Counted from the stretch's first letter, positions 17,116 through 26,775 are shown. The stretch is DNA of 55,115 nucleotides from an uncultured Luminiphilus sp. (GCA_938084055.1 CALKDK010000018.1:1-55115); one strand, 5' to 3'. Notes: a model not told the origin generated them from the letters alone. Numbers and translations: made by a program.

Positions 17116-18456
17116 ATGGATTATGGCGCTGTAAGTTTGTTGCCCACCGCTCTGGTCCTGATGCTGGCCATTTGGAGCCACAGGACGTTGGAGTCCGTCA
17201 TAGCCGGTGCCATTCTGGCCTTTGTGATCATGGATGGCTGGTCCTTTGCGGATCGTCTCGCCGAGGTCACAACCCAGGTACTGATGGATGAAGCAACGGC
17301 CTGGGTGATCCTGGTCTGTGCTCTTTATGGGAGCTTTATCGCTCTGTTGGTGAAGGGCGGGGGTTCCTATGCCTTCGGCGCGGCACTCACCCGAAGGCTC
17401 GGTAGCAAGCGGGGTAGCCTGACGGCCACATGGCTGCTGGGACTCTTTATTTTTCTCGACGATTACCTAAATTCACTCACCGTGGGTGCGACCATGAAGT
17501 CGGTGACCGATCGCTTCAGGGTGTCTCGGGAGATGCTGGCCTACGTGGTTGACTCCACTGCGGCGCCCATGTGCTTGCTGATACCGATTTCGAGTTGGGG
17601 TGTCTTCTTTGGTGGGTTGCTGGAGAAAAATGCGATTGCTGAGCGAGGCGAGGGCATTGCCATGATTTTCGCGTCGGTTCCGTACATGTTTTATCCCCTG
17701 TTGGCCTTGCTGGTCGTACCCCTGGTTATTTTTGGTGTCATACCCCTTGTTGGCCCTCTCAGACGAGCCGAGGAACGCGCCCAGGAGACCGGCGACCTGG
17801 GCATTTTTGAGGATCCCGCCCTGGCGGTTGAGTCCGTGGAGCGCAGCCGAATCAGCGTGTTTTTTGTTCCCATGATTGCGCTGTTGGGTTTCACGATTTT
17901 TCCTGAGGTCGACCTTTTGCGTGGCGTTATGCTCGGTATCGCAGTGACCCTGATCCAGTACCAGTTACTTGGCATCATGCCCGCGACGGCGTTGTTTGAT
18001 ACCTGCGTGGACGGGCTGAAATCCATGGTGCCCGTACTGTCAATGCTGCTTGCCCTTTTCGTCTTCGTTGAAGCCAACAATGCGATTGGCCTGACAGACT
18101 ACGTAATAGCCGGCGTGGAGCCTTACATGACCGCCGATTTGCTACCCGTGCTGATCTTCATCACGATGTCGATAGTTTCCTATACCACCGGGTCAAACTG
18201 GGGCGTGATTGCCATTGCCATGCCGGTGGCATTTCCCCTCGCCGAAGCCATGGACGTCAACATGTTATTGATTGTGGGGGCCTTGCTGTCGGCCAGTGGC
18301 TTTGGCAGTCATGCCTGTTTCTATTCCGACTCCACTGTTCTGAGTGCCCAGGGTGCCGGATGCCGAACCTATGACCATGCGCTGACCCAGCTACCCTACG
18401 CGCTTCTGGCTGCGGTTTTGGCTGGGGTTGCCTTCCTTGTGGTGGGCCTGGCGTGA
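17116..18456 (+). CDS. NhaC-family Na+/H+ antiporter-like membrane protein
   Basis: A 446-residue polytopic inner-membrane protein of the ion-transporter superfamily. It shows the conserved FLDDYLNSLTVG block (about 115-126) and the DSTAAPMCLLIPISSWG segment (about 151-167), which recur in NhaC-type antiporters, and a terminal GSHACFYSDSTVLS block. Predicted role is sodium/proton exchange, though some relatives carry organic anions. A GGGAG ribosome-binding site precedes the ATG. The D-glycerate kinase gene begins 46 bases downstream on the same strand, so they may be cotranscribed, and a carboxylate substrate is conceivable. Confidence 0.8.
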   Translation: MDYGAVSLLPTALVLMLAIWSHRTLESVIAGAILAFVIMDGWSFADRLAEVTTQVLMDEATAWVILVCALYGSFIALLVKGGGSYAFGAALTRRLGSKRGSLTATWLLGLFIFLDDYLNSLTVGATMKSVTDRFRVSREMLAYVVDSTAAPMCLLIPISSWGVFFGGLLEKNAIAERGEGIAMIFASVPYMFYPLLALLVVPLVIFGVIPLVGPLRRAEERAQETGDLGIFEDPALAVESVERSRISVFFVPMIALLGFTIFPEVDLLRGVMLGIAVTLIQYQLLGIMPATALFDTCVDGLKSMVPVLSMLLALFVFVEANNAIGLTDYVIAGVEPYMTADLLPVLIFITMSIVSYTTGSNWGVIAIAMPVAFPLAEAMDVNMLLIVGALLSASGFGSHACFYSDSTVLSAQGAGCRTYDHALTQLPYALLAAVLAGVAFLVVGLA

Positions 18457-18502
18457 TGGCTGCTCTGAGTTGTTTCGAGATTGACCCAGGTCCCCCACCG
18501 CC

Positions 18503-19474
18503 ATGTTGGACCTAACGAGCGTCCTGCCAGATGATCGGTTCTGGAACGCGTTCCTGGCACGGCAGCGTTTGCCAACCAGCTATCGCGATGCCGCCGAGAC
18601 CTGGTTCGCGCCCCTCGTGGCGGCACTCCTTGAACGACAGAGCGCCAGGGTTCACAAGCCGTTAACCCCCGCGGCTGAAGTGGTGGGGCTGTACGGTTGC
18701 CAAGGCTCCGGTAAGAGCACCCTGGCGGCGCTGCTGGAAGCATGGCTGGGGGAATTGGGGGGTGTCAGAGTCCTGACCCTGTCGCTGGATGATTTCTACC
18801 TGCCCCGGGCAGAACGGGAGCGACTCGCCGAGACCGTCCACCCCCTCTTCATAACACGGGGGGTGCCGGGTACCCACGAAATCTGGGCTCTGGCCGACGT
18901 GCTTCGATCCGTCCGGGATGCCGCCCCTGACCCCACGGTCCTGCCGAAGTTCGACAAGGCGGCTGATGACAGGGCGCCCTCGGGTGTTGCCGTAACACCC
19001 GCTCATGTGGACCTTGTGCTCCTCGAGGGATGGTGTATTGGGTTGCCTGCACAACCCGCAGAAGAACTGGCCGAGCCGGCAAATAATTTGGAGCGGTCAG
19101 AAGACCCTCGAGCCGTGTGGCGGTCCGCCGTTAATGAGGCGCTATCGGGTCCGTACCAGGCGGTATTTGACATGATTGACACCCTCCTAGTGCTGAAAGC
19201 CCCCAGCTTTCACAGTGTTTCTGCATGGCGCTGGGAGCAGGAGCAAAAGTTACGTAATCGGCTCGGTGATAAGGCCTCCGGACAGGCAGGCCTTATGGGG
19301 CGTCCGGCGCTGGCACGTTTTCTGCAGTTTTATCAGCGCCTGACCGAGTGGGGGCTTGAGACCATGCCCGCCCGGGCCGATCTGTGCTTTCATTTGCAGG
19401 AGTCGCGGGGCATCGAGCGGGTATCGGGCGCCCTGGCGTCCCAGGCTTACGCGGGTCACCCCAAGGAAATCTGA
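18503..19474 (+). CDS. D-glycerate 3-kinase (plant GLYK-type P-loop kinase)
   Basis: A 323-residue P-loop kinase. The Walker A loop GCQGSGKST sits near residue 56, LSLDDFYLPR follows, and the diagnostic RGVPGTHE segment lies near residue 120; these match the GLYK/YGR205W family rather than GarK/GlxK glycerate kinases. Plant-type GLYK phosphorylates D-glycerate at position 3, giving 3-phosphoglycerate. The glucosylglycerate phosphorylase at 51.6 kb would release D-glycerate, so this enzyme could close that loop. It follows an NhaC-type carrier by 46 bases. Other members of the P-loop family include uridine/pantothenate kinases, but the RGVPGTH motif argues for GLYK. Confidence 0.85.
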   Translation: MLDLTSVLPDDRFWNAFLARQRLPTSYRDAAETWFAPLVAALLERQSARVHKPLTPAAEVVGLYGCQGSGKSTLAALLEAWLGELGGVRVLTLSLDDFYLPRAERERLAETVHPLFITRGVPGTHEIWALADVLRSVRDAAPDPTVLPKFDKAADDRAPSGVAVTPAHVDLVLLEGWCIGLPAQPAEELAEPANNLERSEDPRAVWRSAVNEALSGPYQAVFDMIDTLLVLKAPSFHSVSAWRWEQEQKLRNRLGDKASGQAGLMGRPALARFLQFYQRLTEWGLETMPARADLCFHLQESRGIERVSGALASQAYAGHPKEI

Positions 19475-19652
19475 CACGCAGCAGGTCACATGGCAGCCCG
19501 ACAGGGTGCGCAATGGTGGGCGCACGTAATCCGGCGTTCAATCAGCACCGTTGATTGCGCCTTAGGGGCATGCCGTGTCTCGGGTCCGGGCAGCTGATGT
19601 ACCGCCTCGTCCCACGTCGGCGCGCCGGGAGTCCCCTGTACCGTTGCTGGAT

Positions 19653-22600
19653 CTACTGCTGCACCGGGGACAGCGTAGCGTCCCGAAACTTCAGATAGGC
19701 TAATTCAGCGGCCTCGTGCTCGTCGAGAAAACCGGTTTCCGCCTTCGCACAGGACTTTTTGGTCACCGTAAAGCGATCCAGAACACTTTTTCCCAGCAGG
19801 GATATACCACCCGTTGCCACGGCAAGGCTGCCCTGGATCACCGTACCCTGGGCGTCGAGGGTCAGCTGGGGCTTCGCGAGCGTTCCCGCAACGCCAACAA
19901 AGGGGTTGAACGCGGAACTTGCGCTAATACCCAGACCTCGCTGGGGTATGGTGTTGAAGGTCATGAAAAGCTTTTCATCCGCGAGGTTAACCTGGGCCTT
20001 GCTGATGATGGCGAGCTTATTGGTGACCAGGGTTGCGAGGGGGTCGCCCTTCAGCTGGCCGTCACGAACCTCCGCTAAAATTGTCATGCAGCGTACTTGG
20101 GTGTAGTCCTCCTCCTGGCGCAGAGGGTTGACCAGATTGAAAAGCTCATCGAGAAAATCGTTGGTCAGTAACCCCGACGTCTGGGAGGAAACCCGGCCCT
20201 CCCCCGAAGTAACCTGAATGGCACCGTTCAAACCGGCGGCGAGTTCCCGCAGGTCACTTCCGGTGCTGAACATCTCGCCCATCATATTAAAGCGCGGCAG
20301 CAAATGGACTTCATCGGGGCTTCGGGCAGGAAAACCGAGATTGATATCGTAGCCGTCGAAATCCAGGCCGACACGATGACCGTTTTCCCCCGGCACGGCA
20401 AAACCGGAGAAGGCTATCTTGCCCTGGGATTCATCAGTCCCTGATGCCTCATTAATGAGCAGGCTGCCCCGGGTGACCTGCGCGTTTATTTTCAGGTCTT
20501 TCAGCCTGCGGGTGTGGCCCACGAGGCGCTCCACATCAATCGCGATGTCGGCATCAAAAGCAGCCAGAGGCGCGAGATCCAACGCGATCTTTGGAATGAG
20601 GCGGGCGCCTTTAGCAGCTTTTGCTGTGGGGGGCGGGGTCTCGGCTGGCAGCGTTCCCCCATCACTCTCAGTGGGTTGGGAGAAAAACGGCCGAACGTCC
20701 AGCAGGTCGGCCTGCAGGGCAATGCTGATCTCAGGGTGTGAGGGATTCTGGACCTCAAGGCTACCGTTGAATTCCGAGTCCAGGGATACGACCCGCAGCT
20801 GCCGCGCGGTCAGTCGAGTCTGATTACCATCGAATTCGACGTCCGCCTGCAGGGGTATGTGGGGTAGCGGGATTCCCGCCAGCAGGCCCAAGCGGTTCAG
20901 GTCGGGAAGGTCCACCCTGAGCCTGAGTCCGGTGCCCGCAAAGGAGTCGCCGTAATGAAGTTCGCCGTTGGCTTCGAGAGCGCCACCTTGCCCTGTTGTT
21001 ATGTTGAGCTTCCCGATGTTTATGGTGTTGTCTGTAACACGCAGCTTGGCACTCGCTGTGGCTTGCAGCGCTCCCCCTGCCGTGAGTTTCGGGTCAGCAC
21101 CGAACCAGTCGTAAGCATTCTCTACCGAGAGGTCAACAGCGACATCTGCCAGGTCATCCCCCAGCGTCATTTGCCCCCCTGCTACCAAATCACCCAATTG
21201 AAAATTGAGGCTGTCGATGGTCAGCTTCCTCTGCCGCATGTGGAATTCACCTTCCATGGTCAGCGGTAAGTCCAGCTGTTGCTCCGGCAGATTTTCGAGA
21301 AATCCGAAGGGTGGCAAATACCCTGACAGTTCCGCTCCCACAAGCCTGATCCGGCCAGCGAGTGATGGATCATCAGGCTTAAAGGTCAGGCCACCGCGCA
21401 GTTGAGCATCAGGCAGGGTTACCAACAGGTTTTCCAGGTCCAGTTCGCGCTCCGACCAGGTTGCCGAGACACTGATATCCATAGCCTGATCGGGAATCAG
21501 TGGCATCAGGTCGTGTTCCTCGCCCAGCCAGGGCAGAGCACTGCCGCGCGGATTGGCGGCGAAAACAGCCAGTTCGCCGGACAGGTTCTCAAGGGGTTCC
21601 GTACGGAAAATAGTTGCTGAAAACTCGCTCGTGAGGTCGTTCAGGCTGGCCTTTCCCGAGGACAGTTGGAGCCTGTCGTCGCGGACTGACAGGTCAGTCT
21701 CCAGTGTCCACGGCCCGCTTGTCGGTGGGTCGAGCCCGGCGACTTCCAGCAGTTGGCCGATCTCGTTCCCCAGGGCACTTACGCGGAGGCTGGTGCCGGT
21801 TAAATCCCGACCACCGCCCAGCCTGCCATCCACCGACAGTTTTCCGTAATCTGTCGTTACTGATCCCGCCAGAGTCGTCTCTGCTGCGCTGGCATCCAGC
21901 AGTACTTCTGTAGCCACGGCACCACGAACGCCCTCCGGTAGACCCATAATAGTGCTGAAAACTTCAATCGCCGGGACGGATGCCTTTGCGGACAGGTTAG
22001 CCCGGGCAGGTTGGGCCAGATCAGGAATATCGAGGGACCCTATGACCTGTAGCCGGCCTATGTTGATCCTGGAATCACTGATTTCAAGGTGGGTACCGCG
22101 TCGCCTCACGTTGCCCGAGATACTGAAGGGTACCTGGGGAACGTTCTCGATTCCGGCCAGCTCGCTGATCCGGCCAATGTTGGGTCCACTGACGGCGATC
22201 GCCAGATTGGCCCTCGACAGCGTTCTCAGGTTATCGACATCGCCGTTCAACACGACGGAAAATTCGCCAAGTATGCCGTTGACCCCCACTATCATTTGCC
22301 CTTTGACGGGGAACGCTGAGATTTTTACGTCCAATGGTCCAGAACTGATGGGCGCCATGTTCAGTCGATCAGTAAAGTATTCAACGCTGGGTCCACGAAG
22401 CGTGAGGTCAATGCTGGGTCGTTCCGGTGCGAGGATATCTCCGATCACAGCCTCACCGGCTAAACTGACCTCATCCAAACTCAGTTCAGCGGCGATGTTG
22501 ACATCCTTCAGGGCCCTGCCCGCGTCGGCGGGGGAGGCGCTGACCCGGGCCTCAATCGGACTGCCGTTCAGCATGCCATCCAGGGTCAGCTTGACTCCCG

Positions 22601-23141
22601 TCGCGTCACTCGCCAGCGTGGCATCTGCTGCCAGCTGGCGAGATCGGCCCCCGGCGTCGACCGAGTCAATCTGAAGACCTGTGACGGTGGTCCTCTCGAT
22701 CAAGACTGGTAAGGACTGCCCGGTCGCGGGTGCCGGCTCGTCGCCGGTGACTTCTTCGGCGCCAAATTGCCAGCTGCTGCGGCCGCTGCCCCCGTGCCGC
22801 AAGGTCAGCCCTGTGCCCCGTAGGGAGAGCGACTGGATGCGGGGGGGGTCGGCCAACAGGCTCTGGAAAGTGGTGTGCAACTGCGCTGATGCCAGTCGGA
22901 CAAACGGTGGACCGCTAATTCCCTCGGGTTGGTCGACAACGAGATCATTAATGACGACCTCGAGCTGGCTACCCAGCTGGATATCCAGGTCACCAATCGT
23001 GACTGTACGCTGTAGAACCCGGCCGACTTCGTGGGCCACCAGGTCCCGAAAGAGTTCGCTGTCCTTGCCCACCCAGATGGTTGCGACTGCCGAAAGCAGC
23101 ACAAGCGCCAGGGCCAACAACAGCTTTCCTATCCATCCCAC
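19653..23141 (-). CDS. AsmA family protein
   Basis: A 1162-residue protein with one N-terminal transmembrane anchor (about residues 4-24) and a long beta-rich periplasmic part. The N-terminus has the AsmA pattern (GRVLQRTVTIGDLDIQLGS) and the C-terminal ~250 residues match the AsmA_2 region, including the FNTIPQRGLGISASSAFNPF segment. Large AsmA-like proteins (TamB, YhdP, YdbH class) are thought to form bridges that move phospholipid between membranes. Start is GTG. The gene converges on the glycerate kinase and stands alone on the minus strand, so context adds nothing to its specific role. Confidence 0.85.
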   Translation of the reverse strand: MGWIGKLLLALALVLLSAVATIWVGKDSELFRDLVAHEVGRVLQRTVTIGDLDIQLGSQLEVVINDLVVDQPEGISGPPFVRLASAQLHTTFQSLLADPPRIQSLSLRGTGLTLRHGGSGRSSWQFGAEEVTGDEPAPATGQSLPVLIERTTVTGLQIDSVDAGGRSRQLAADATLASDATGVKLTLDGMLNGSPIEARVSASPADAGRALKDVNIAAELSLDEVSLAGEAVIGDILAPERPSIDLTLRGPSVEYFTDRLNMAPISSGPLDVKISAFPVKGQMIVGVNGILGEFSVVLNGDVDNLRTLSRANLAIAVSGPNIGRISELAGIENVPQVPFSISGNVRRRGTHLEISDSRINIGRLQVIGSLDIPDLAQPARANLSAKASVPAIEVFSTIMGLPEGVRGAVATEVLLDASAAETTLAGSVTTDYGKLSVDGRLGGGRDLTGTSLRVSALGNEIGQLLEVAGLDPPTSGPWTLETDLSVRDDRLQLSSGKASLNDLTSEFSATIFRTEPLENLSGELAVFAANPRGSALPWLGEEHDLMPLIPDQAMDISVSATWSERELDLENLLVTLPDAQLRGGLTFKPDDPSLAGRIRLVGAELSGYLPPFGFLENLPEQQLDLPLTMEGEFHMRQRKLTIDSLNFQLGDLVAGGQMTLGDDLADVAVDLSVENAYDWFGADPKLTAGGALQATASAKLRVTDNTINIGKLNITTGQGGALEANGELHYGDSFAGTGLRLRVDLPDLNRLGLLAGIPLPHIPLQADVEFDGNQTRLTARQLRVVSLDSEFNGSLEVQNPSHPEISIALQADLLDVRPFFSQPTESDGGTLPAETPPPTAKAAKGARLIPKIALDLAPLAAFDADIAIDVERLVGHTRRLKDLKINAQVTRGSLLINEASGTDESQGKIAFSGFAVPGENGHRVGLDFDGYDINLGFPARSPDEVHLLPRFNMMGEMFSTGSDLRELAAGLNGAIQVTSGEGRVSSQTSGLLTNDFLDELFNLVNPLRQEEDYTQVRCMTILAEVRDGQLKGDPLATLVTNKLAIISKAQVNLADEKLFMTFNTIPQRGLGISASSAFNPFVGVAGTLAKPQLTLDAQGTVIQGSLAVATGGISLLGKSVLDRFTVTKKSCAKAETGFLDEHEAAELAYLKFRDATLSPVQQ

Positions 23142-23244
23142 GGCAGTGTCTCGATACGCTCAGGTTCTGGAGGAGCCTAGTACCTACCCCGACATTCGTC
23201 GACCCCCGGCGGTCGCGCTGGGGTGGAGATGGCAGGGCGGGGAC

Positions 23245-24642
23245 TCAATCACTGTCGCTGCCCTGCAGGTGGAAATGGCTCTGGAATAGGGGTAGATGCT
23301 CATCAAGACGATGGCTGACAAAAATCAGCGTGGTGTGCCGGCGTGCCTCAAGTGTCGTTAAAAGATTGAGAACTCTGGATCGATTGAGCTCATCGAGGCC
23401 CTGGGTCGGTTCATCCAAAACCAGTAGCAGAGGAGATTTCACGAGGGCGCGGGCTATTAATACCAAGCGCTGTTCGCCATAGCTCATCCGGTGAAATGGG
23501 TCTGCTTCGCGTCCGGCCAGACCGGCCGCGTGGAGCCACTGGCGGGCAATGCGAACCTGCACTTCGTTGACGGTATCGTACACGCCAATGGAATCGAAAA
23601 ATCCCGAGCATACGACCGTCAGGGCGTCACAGCGCACGCGGTACAGTCGGTGCAGTTCGCTGCTGACAATTCCCATCTGGCGCTTTAACTCCCAGATCGA
23701 CTCGCCACCACCACGGGAATAGCCCAGAACCTCCACACGGTTGCTGTAACACTGGGGGTTGTCTCCCGTTATCAGTCCCAGCAGCGTCGATTTTCCAGAG
23801 CCATTATCGCCGGTAACAAGCGCATGCTGAAGCGGCGCCAGCTGAAATGTCAGATTTTTGAAGACCAGCTTGTCACCGTAGCGGACGGTCGCATCACGAA
23901 TATCCACGATGAAGTCGTGGGCAAATTGGTCCAGGTGCATGACTTGCTCGGGCCAATCGGGCTGTTCGACCGGAGCGAAGAGCTGGTCCAGCGCCTCTTG
24001 CGCTGCAGCAGCGTGCAGTGGACCCAGATTGCGCAGATTGCCGTCACTCACGATGACCAGCGACTGACACCAGTTCGGTAGGTCGTTGCGATTACTGAGC
24101 AGCAACACAAGGGTTGTACCCTCCTGCCAGACGGTGCGCAGAGCTTCGGACAGGCTGGCACAGGCACTCGGATCGAGGCTGTCGAAGGGGTTATCCAACA
24201 CCAGCAGGCCGCTACCCGTCAGGATCGACTGTGCAATGAGGAGCTTGCGGCTCTCTCCCGTACTGAGCTGTGTGTAGGGGCTCTGGAGTCGATGGCGCAG
24301 GTTCAGTGCATCAATCAGGGGCGCGTCAAGGCTCTCGGGCGGCAGAAAATCTGCCGTCAGCGTCGCCGTCTCGCTCTCCGGCAGCAGGTCTGTCGCCGCC
24401 AGTTTCATTTCTCGCTCAAAAATTTCCTGCTGTTGCTCGAAGGACACCAGGCTAATGCGGTTGGGTGGGAGGGTGTGGGTCACCGAATCCGCGGCATCGC
24501 CCTGCAGGTCACCGAGTAGGAGCTGGTCGACATACTGTTTGCCAGCGCCATTGGGGCCCACAACGCACCAGGCGTCTCCGGTCTGAATGTGCCAATCGGC
24601 TACGGAGAGTTGGGGAGAAGTGAATGCTTTGACTCGGATCAT
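23245..24642 (-). CDS. modF: ModF/PhrA-like double ABC ATPase with degenerate first NBD
   Basis: A 465-residue protein of two fused ABC ATPase domains and no membrane segment. The second domain is canonical: Walker A GDNGSGKST, signature MSYGEQR, Walker B LLVLDEP, plus the family-typical GFFDSIGVYD stretch of ModF. In the first domain the Walker A reads GPNGAGKQ (no Ser/Thr after Lys) and Walker B ends LDNPFD (Asn in place of the catalytic Glu), while its signature LSTGES is kept. ModF is linked to molybdate operons by name, but its biochemical role is unclear. No mod genes are near; the molybdo-enzyme IorAB is 4.4 kb away. The neighbouring AsmA gene is 104 bases downstream. Confidence 0.82.
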   Translation of the reverse strand: MIRVKAFTSPQLSVADWHIQTGDAWCVVGPNGAGKQYVDQLLLGDLQGDAADSVTHTLPPNRISLVSFEQQQEIFEREMKLAATDLLPESETATLTADFLPPESLDAPLIDALNLRHRLQSPYTQLSTGESRKLLIAQSILTGSGLLVLDNPFDSLDPSACASLSEALRTVWQEGTTLVLLLSNRNDLPNWCQSLVIVSDGNLRNLGPLHAAAAQEALDQLFAPVEQPDWPEQVMHLDQFAHDFIVDIRDATVRYGDKLVFKNLTFQLAPLQHALVTGDNGSGKSTLLGLITGDNPQCYSNRVEVLGYSRGGGESIWELKRQMGIVSSELHRLYRVRCDALTVVCSGFFDSIGVYDTVNEVQVRIARQWLHAAGLAGREADPFHRMSYGEQRLVLIARALVKSPLLLVLDEPTQGLDELNRSRVLNLLTTLEARRHTTLIFVSHRLDEHLPLFQSHFHLQGSDSD

Positions 24643-24996
24643 TGGTTTATTTCACATCTGGGGTTGGGGCAGCCCGACGGACGCACTGCGGTCTGCCAAG
24701 GGTGTACGGGACGCGACCGGCAGGTCGACGGCGGCGCACCAAGCGTCCGGCCTGCTCCCATGCTGGGGTCGCCAGTATACCCGTGACAACCATTGGCACC
24801 GCTGGAAGAGGGTGAGCGTCTTCGTACTGTCGCTGGTCACCGCAGGGGAGATCGTCGATTGAATCGCGATGGCGTGCTTTGCCGCCACGTCATATTTGCA
24901 CAGATTTCATCTCTGGATGGGCATTTACCCGCGCCATGACCGACACAACGTTGTTGCAGGCTGGTGACTCATTGTTCAACGGAGCGCCCTGTAGCC
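24643..24996. other. Divergent intergenic region, no recognised content
   Basis: About 350 bases between the start of the ModF-like gene and the start of the small uncharacterised gene. Short open frames here have arbitrary-looking composition and no ribosome-binding site that I trust. Promoters for both neighbours are expected, but no element stands out. Confidence 0.4.
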
Positions 24997-25386
24997 ATGT
25001 CAGAGTCCAACGTGATTACCCTGTGGCAGGCGGTGACACCGAACACCGTCACAGCGATCGAGCGGGCCCACGGTCAACGCCTGCAGCCCTCATCCGATGG
25101 TGATCCATTCACCCTGCTGAAGCTGAACCCCCGTTGGGCTGTGCGCGTGGGCGAAACGGTTTGGGCGCAGCGCTTTGGCACCGCCGCCCTGGTAGAGATT
25201 GTCCTGCCCACGGCGGCACTGGCAACCTATCCTGTCGAATCGGTGGCCTATGCCGACCACCGGGAGTATCGAATACCCTCGATCGATCTGCCGTGCTTAT
25301 CCCAAGCCCTGGTCAGGCCGGTCCGCGTTATTGGGCAAGTGGGTTGTAAAGCAAGGGCAGTGCCGCGCTGGGCTCGGGTGGGGTGA
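24997..25386 (+). CDS. Uncharacterised protein, possibly ADP-ribosyltransferase-fold related
   Basis: A 129-residue soluble protein that I do not recognise with confidence. The middle part (WAQRFG followed by ALVEIVLPTAALATYPVESV and YREY-like HREYRIPSIDL) resembles the C-terminal half of small proteins with an ADP-ribosyltransferase-like fold, where a strand ending in a valine-rich run is followed by such a tail. This is a pattern impression only. The ATG at 24997 is chosen; GTG at 24964 would add 11 residues. Its last 59 bases overlap, on the opposite strand, the 3' end of the phosphopantetheinyl transferase gene, so the C-terminal ~18 residues may be read-through from a lost stop. Confidence 0.5.
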   Translation: MSESNVITLWQAVTPNTVTAIERAHGQRLQPSSDGDPFTLLKLNPRWAVRVGETVWAQRFGTAALVEIVLPTAALATYPVESVAYADHREYRIPSIDLPCLSQALVRPVRVIGQVGCKARAVPRWARVG

Positions 25387-26029
25387 TGATCAGGTCACCA
25401 CAAGCATCGGCTCGGGCAACGACCACATCAGGATAACCTGACCCCTCAAAGACCGCGGCGATCGTGAGGTCTGTGGTCTGTCCGACCCGGGCGGTAAACT
25501 GGGACGGCAGTTGCAGGGGTGCTCCCAACAGGCGTAACAGGTTGCCCTGGCCATGACACTTCAGCAGCGCTTCGCGAACGCACCATTCTCTGTAGAACCA
25601 GCTCTGCCCCGCCGCTGGCGATTGCCCAGCGAAATAATCATGGCCTGCGGTCCAAAAATAGCGTTTTACAAGTTTGTCCAGCGCTCGGGTTCCATGGCGC
25701 TCCACATCTACCCCAATACTGCCCCCGGTATTCATACCTACTAACACCGCATCTTTGGAGTGGCTGATGCTGCAGGCGATGTGCTCACCGTCACGGGTCA
25801 GAAGCCTCGGCGGTTCACCCACAGACGATAGGACCTGTACGGATAACCCAAGGTTGTTCCGGGCCAGACTGGCCAGAAGTGTTCTCGAGACTATAAATTC
25901 CCTGCGCCGTTCGTCGCCCCGTATTTCCCCGGCGCGGTACCTGTCCCCGGCAGCCAGCCGAGCGGTCCAGGTTTTGAGCGTCTCCTTGTCGATCCCGTGG
26001 ATATCCGGGAACAGGGCGAGCGTAGTCAT
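25328..26029 (-). CDS. 4'-phosphopantetheinyl transferase superfamily protein
   Basis: A 233-residue Sfp-type transferase that would attach the phosphopantetheine arm of CoA to a serine of a carrier protein. The motifs are visible: SISHSKD (P1-like), SIGVDVE with the metal-binding Asp/Glu (about 100-107), and WCVREALLK (about 147-155) with the second Glu and Lys. Length fits the Sfp/Gsp class, which typically activates polyketide, peptide or fatty-acid carrier proteins. No such cluster is present in the window, so the target lies elsewhere. It is a single gene facing the uncharacterised ORF and divergent from the DUF4136 lipoprotein. Confidence 0.9.
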   Translation of the reverse strand: MTTLALFPDIHGIDKETLKTWTARLAAGDRYRAGEIRGDERRREFIVSRTLLASLARNNLGLSVQVLSSVGEPPRLLTRDGEHIACSISHSKDAVLVGMNTGGSIGVDVERHGTRALDKLVKRYFWTAGHDYFAGQSPAAGQSWFYREWCVREALLKCHGQGNLLRLLGAPLQLPSQFTARVGQTTDLTIAAVFEGSGYPDVVVARADACGDLIITPPEPSAALPLLYNPLAQ

Positions 26030-26109
26030 ATTGGGTTATGCGCCTGGGGGGTCAAAGTAGGACCAATTGTGTATTCTCTGCGTGCCCTCAACCGCGCTAG
26101 GTTACCGCA

Positions 26110-26688
26110 ATGTTCCGTTTTGGTTGCACTGTATTGATGGTCATCGGATTGGTGGCTTGCGCAAGCAAGCCCAGCTACGAATTCGATTACGACCGGAATT
26201 TTGATTTTTCGAGCTTCAAAACCTATCACTGGTATGACGACATGGTGCATACCCGGGAATCCGAATATCGCAAGGTCAACCCGTCAGACAAACGTATCCG
26301 TGAGGTGGTCGGGCGGGAGCTGGCGCGCCACAACCTGCGGGAGAGCACCACCCCAGAGGCGGATTTCTGGATCAATTACAACGTTTCCAAACAGCGCCAG
26401 CAGATTGTCCACACTACGGGCTATGACCAGGGCATGCACGGCAGCGTTTCCGGCGGTACTTACGGTCGCGGCGTCAGTGTGGGTTACAGCTCGGGCCCGA
26501 GTGTCCGCGAGTACGATGAGGGTACCGCCATCCTCGACATCATTGACGCCAAAACCCAGAAAATCGTTTGGCGGGGAATCGCCGAGGGTCGCTTGAAGGA
26601 CCATCCGTCAATGAGCGAACGCTACAACGCGACGATGGCCATCGCCAGCGAGCTGTTGGCTGATTTTCCTCCCGCTGCTGGATCCTGA
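26110..26688 (+). CDS. DUF4136 domain lipoprotein
   Basis: A 192-residue predicted lipoprotein: short hydrophobic N-terminus with lipobox LVAC at about residue 17, then a DUF4136 domain recognised by the FDFSSFKTYHWYD opening and the conserved TAILDIIDAKTQKIVWRGIAEG strand pattern near residue 140-160 (written here in parts across the domain). Function of the family is unknown; members are periplasmic-facing lipoproteins. A Gly/Ser/Tyr-rich loop lies in the middle. It precedes the DUF1295 gene by 87 bases. Confidence 0.85.
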   Translation: MFRFGCTVLMVIGLVACASKPSYEFDYDRNFDFSSFKTYHWYDDMVHTRESEYRKVNPSDKRIREVVGRELARHNLRESTTPEADFWINYNVSKQRQQIVHTTGYDQGMHGSVSGGTYGRGVSVGYSSGPSVREYDEGTAILDIIDAKTQKIVWRGIAEGRLKDHPSMSERYNATMAIASELLADFPPAAGS

Positions 26689-26775
26689 GCAGGATGATGG
26701 TGGCGCCAACCACCGCCCTGGGGGCAGTTGGGTCTCCCGTCCGGGTGGCTGGGCACGGGGCAGGCCGGCGAGCCT

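Noticed and set aside
19530..19562. Hairpin GGCG..CAATCA/TGATTGCGCC as terminator between two convergent genes
   Set aside because: The stem has a bulge and no U-tract follows on either strand, so termination is not supported.
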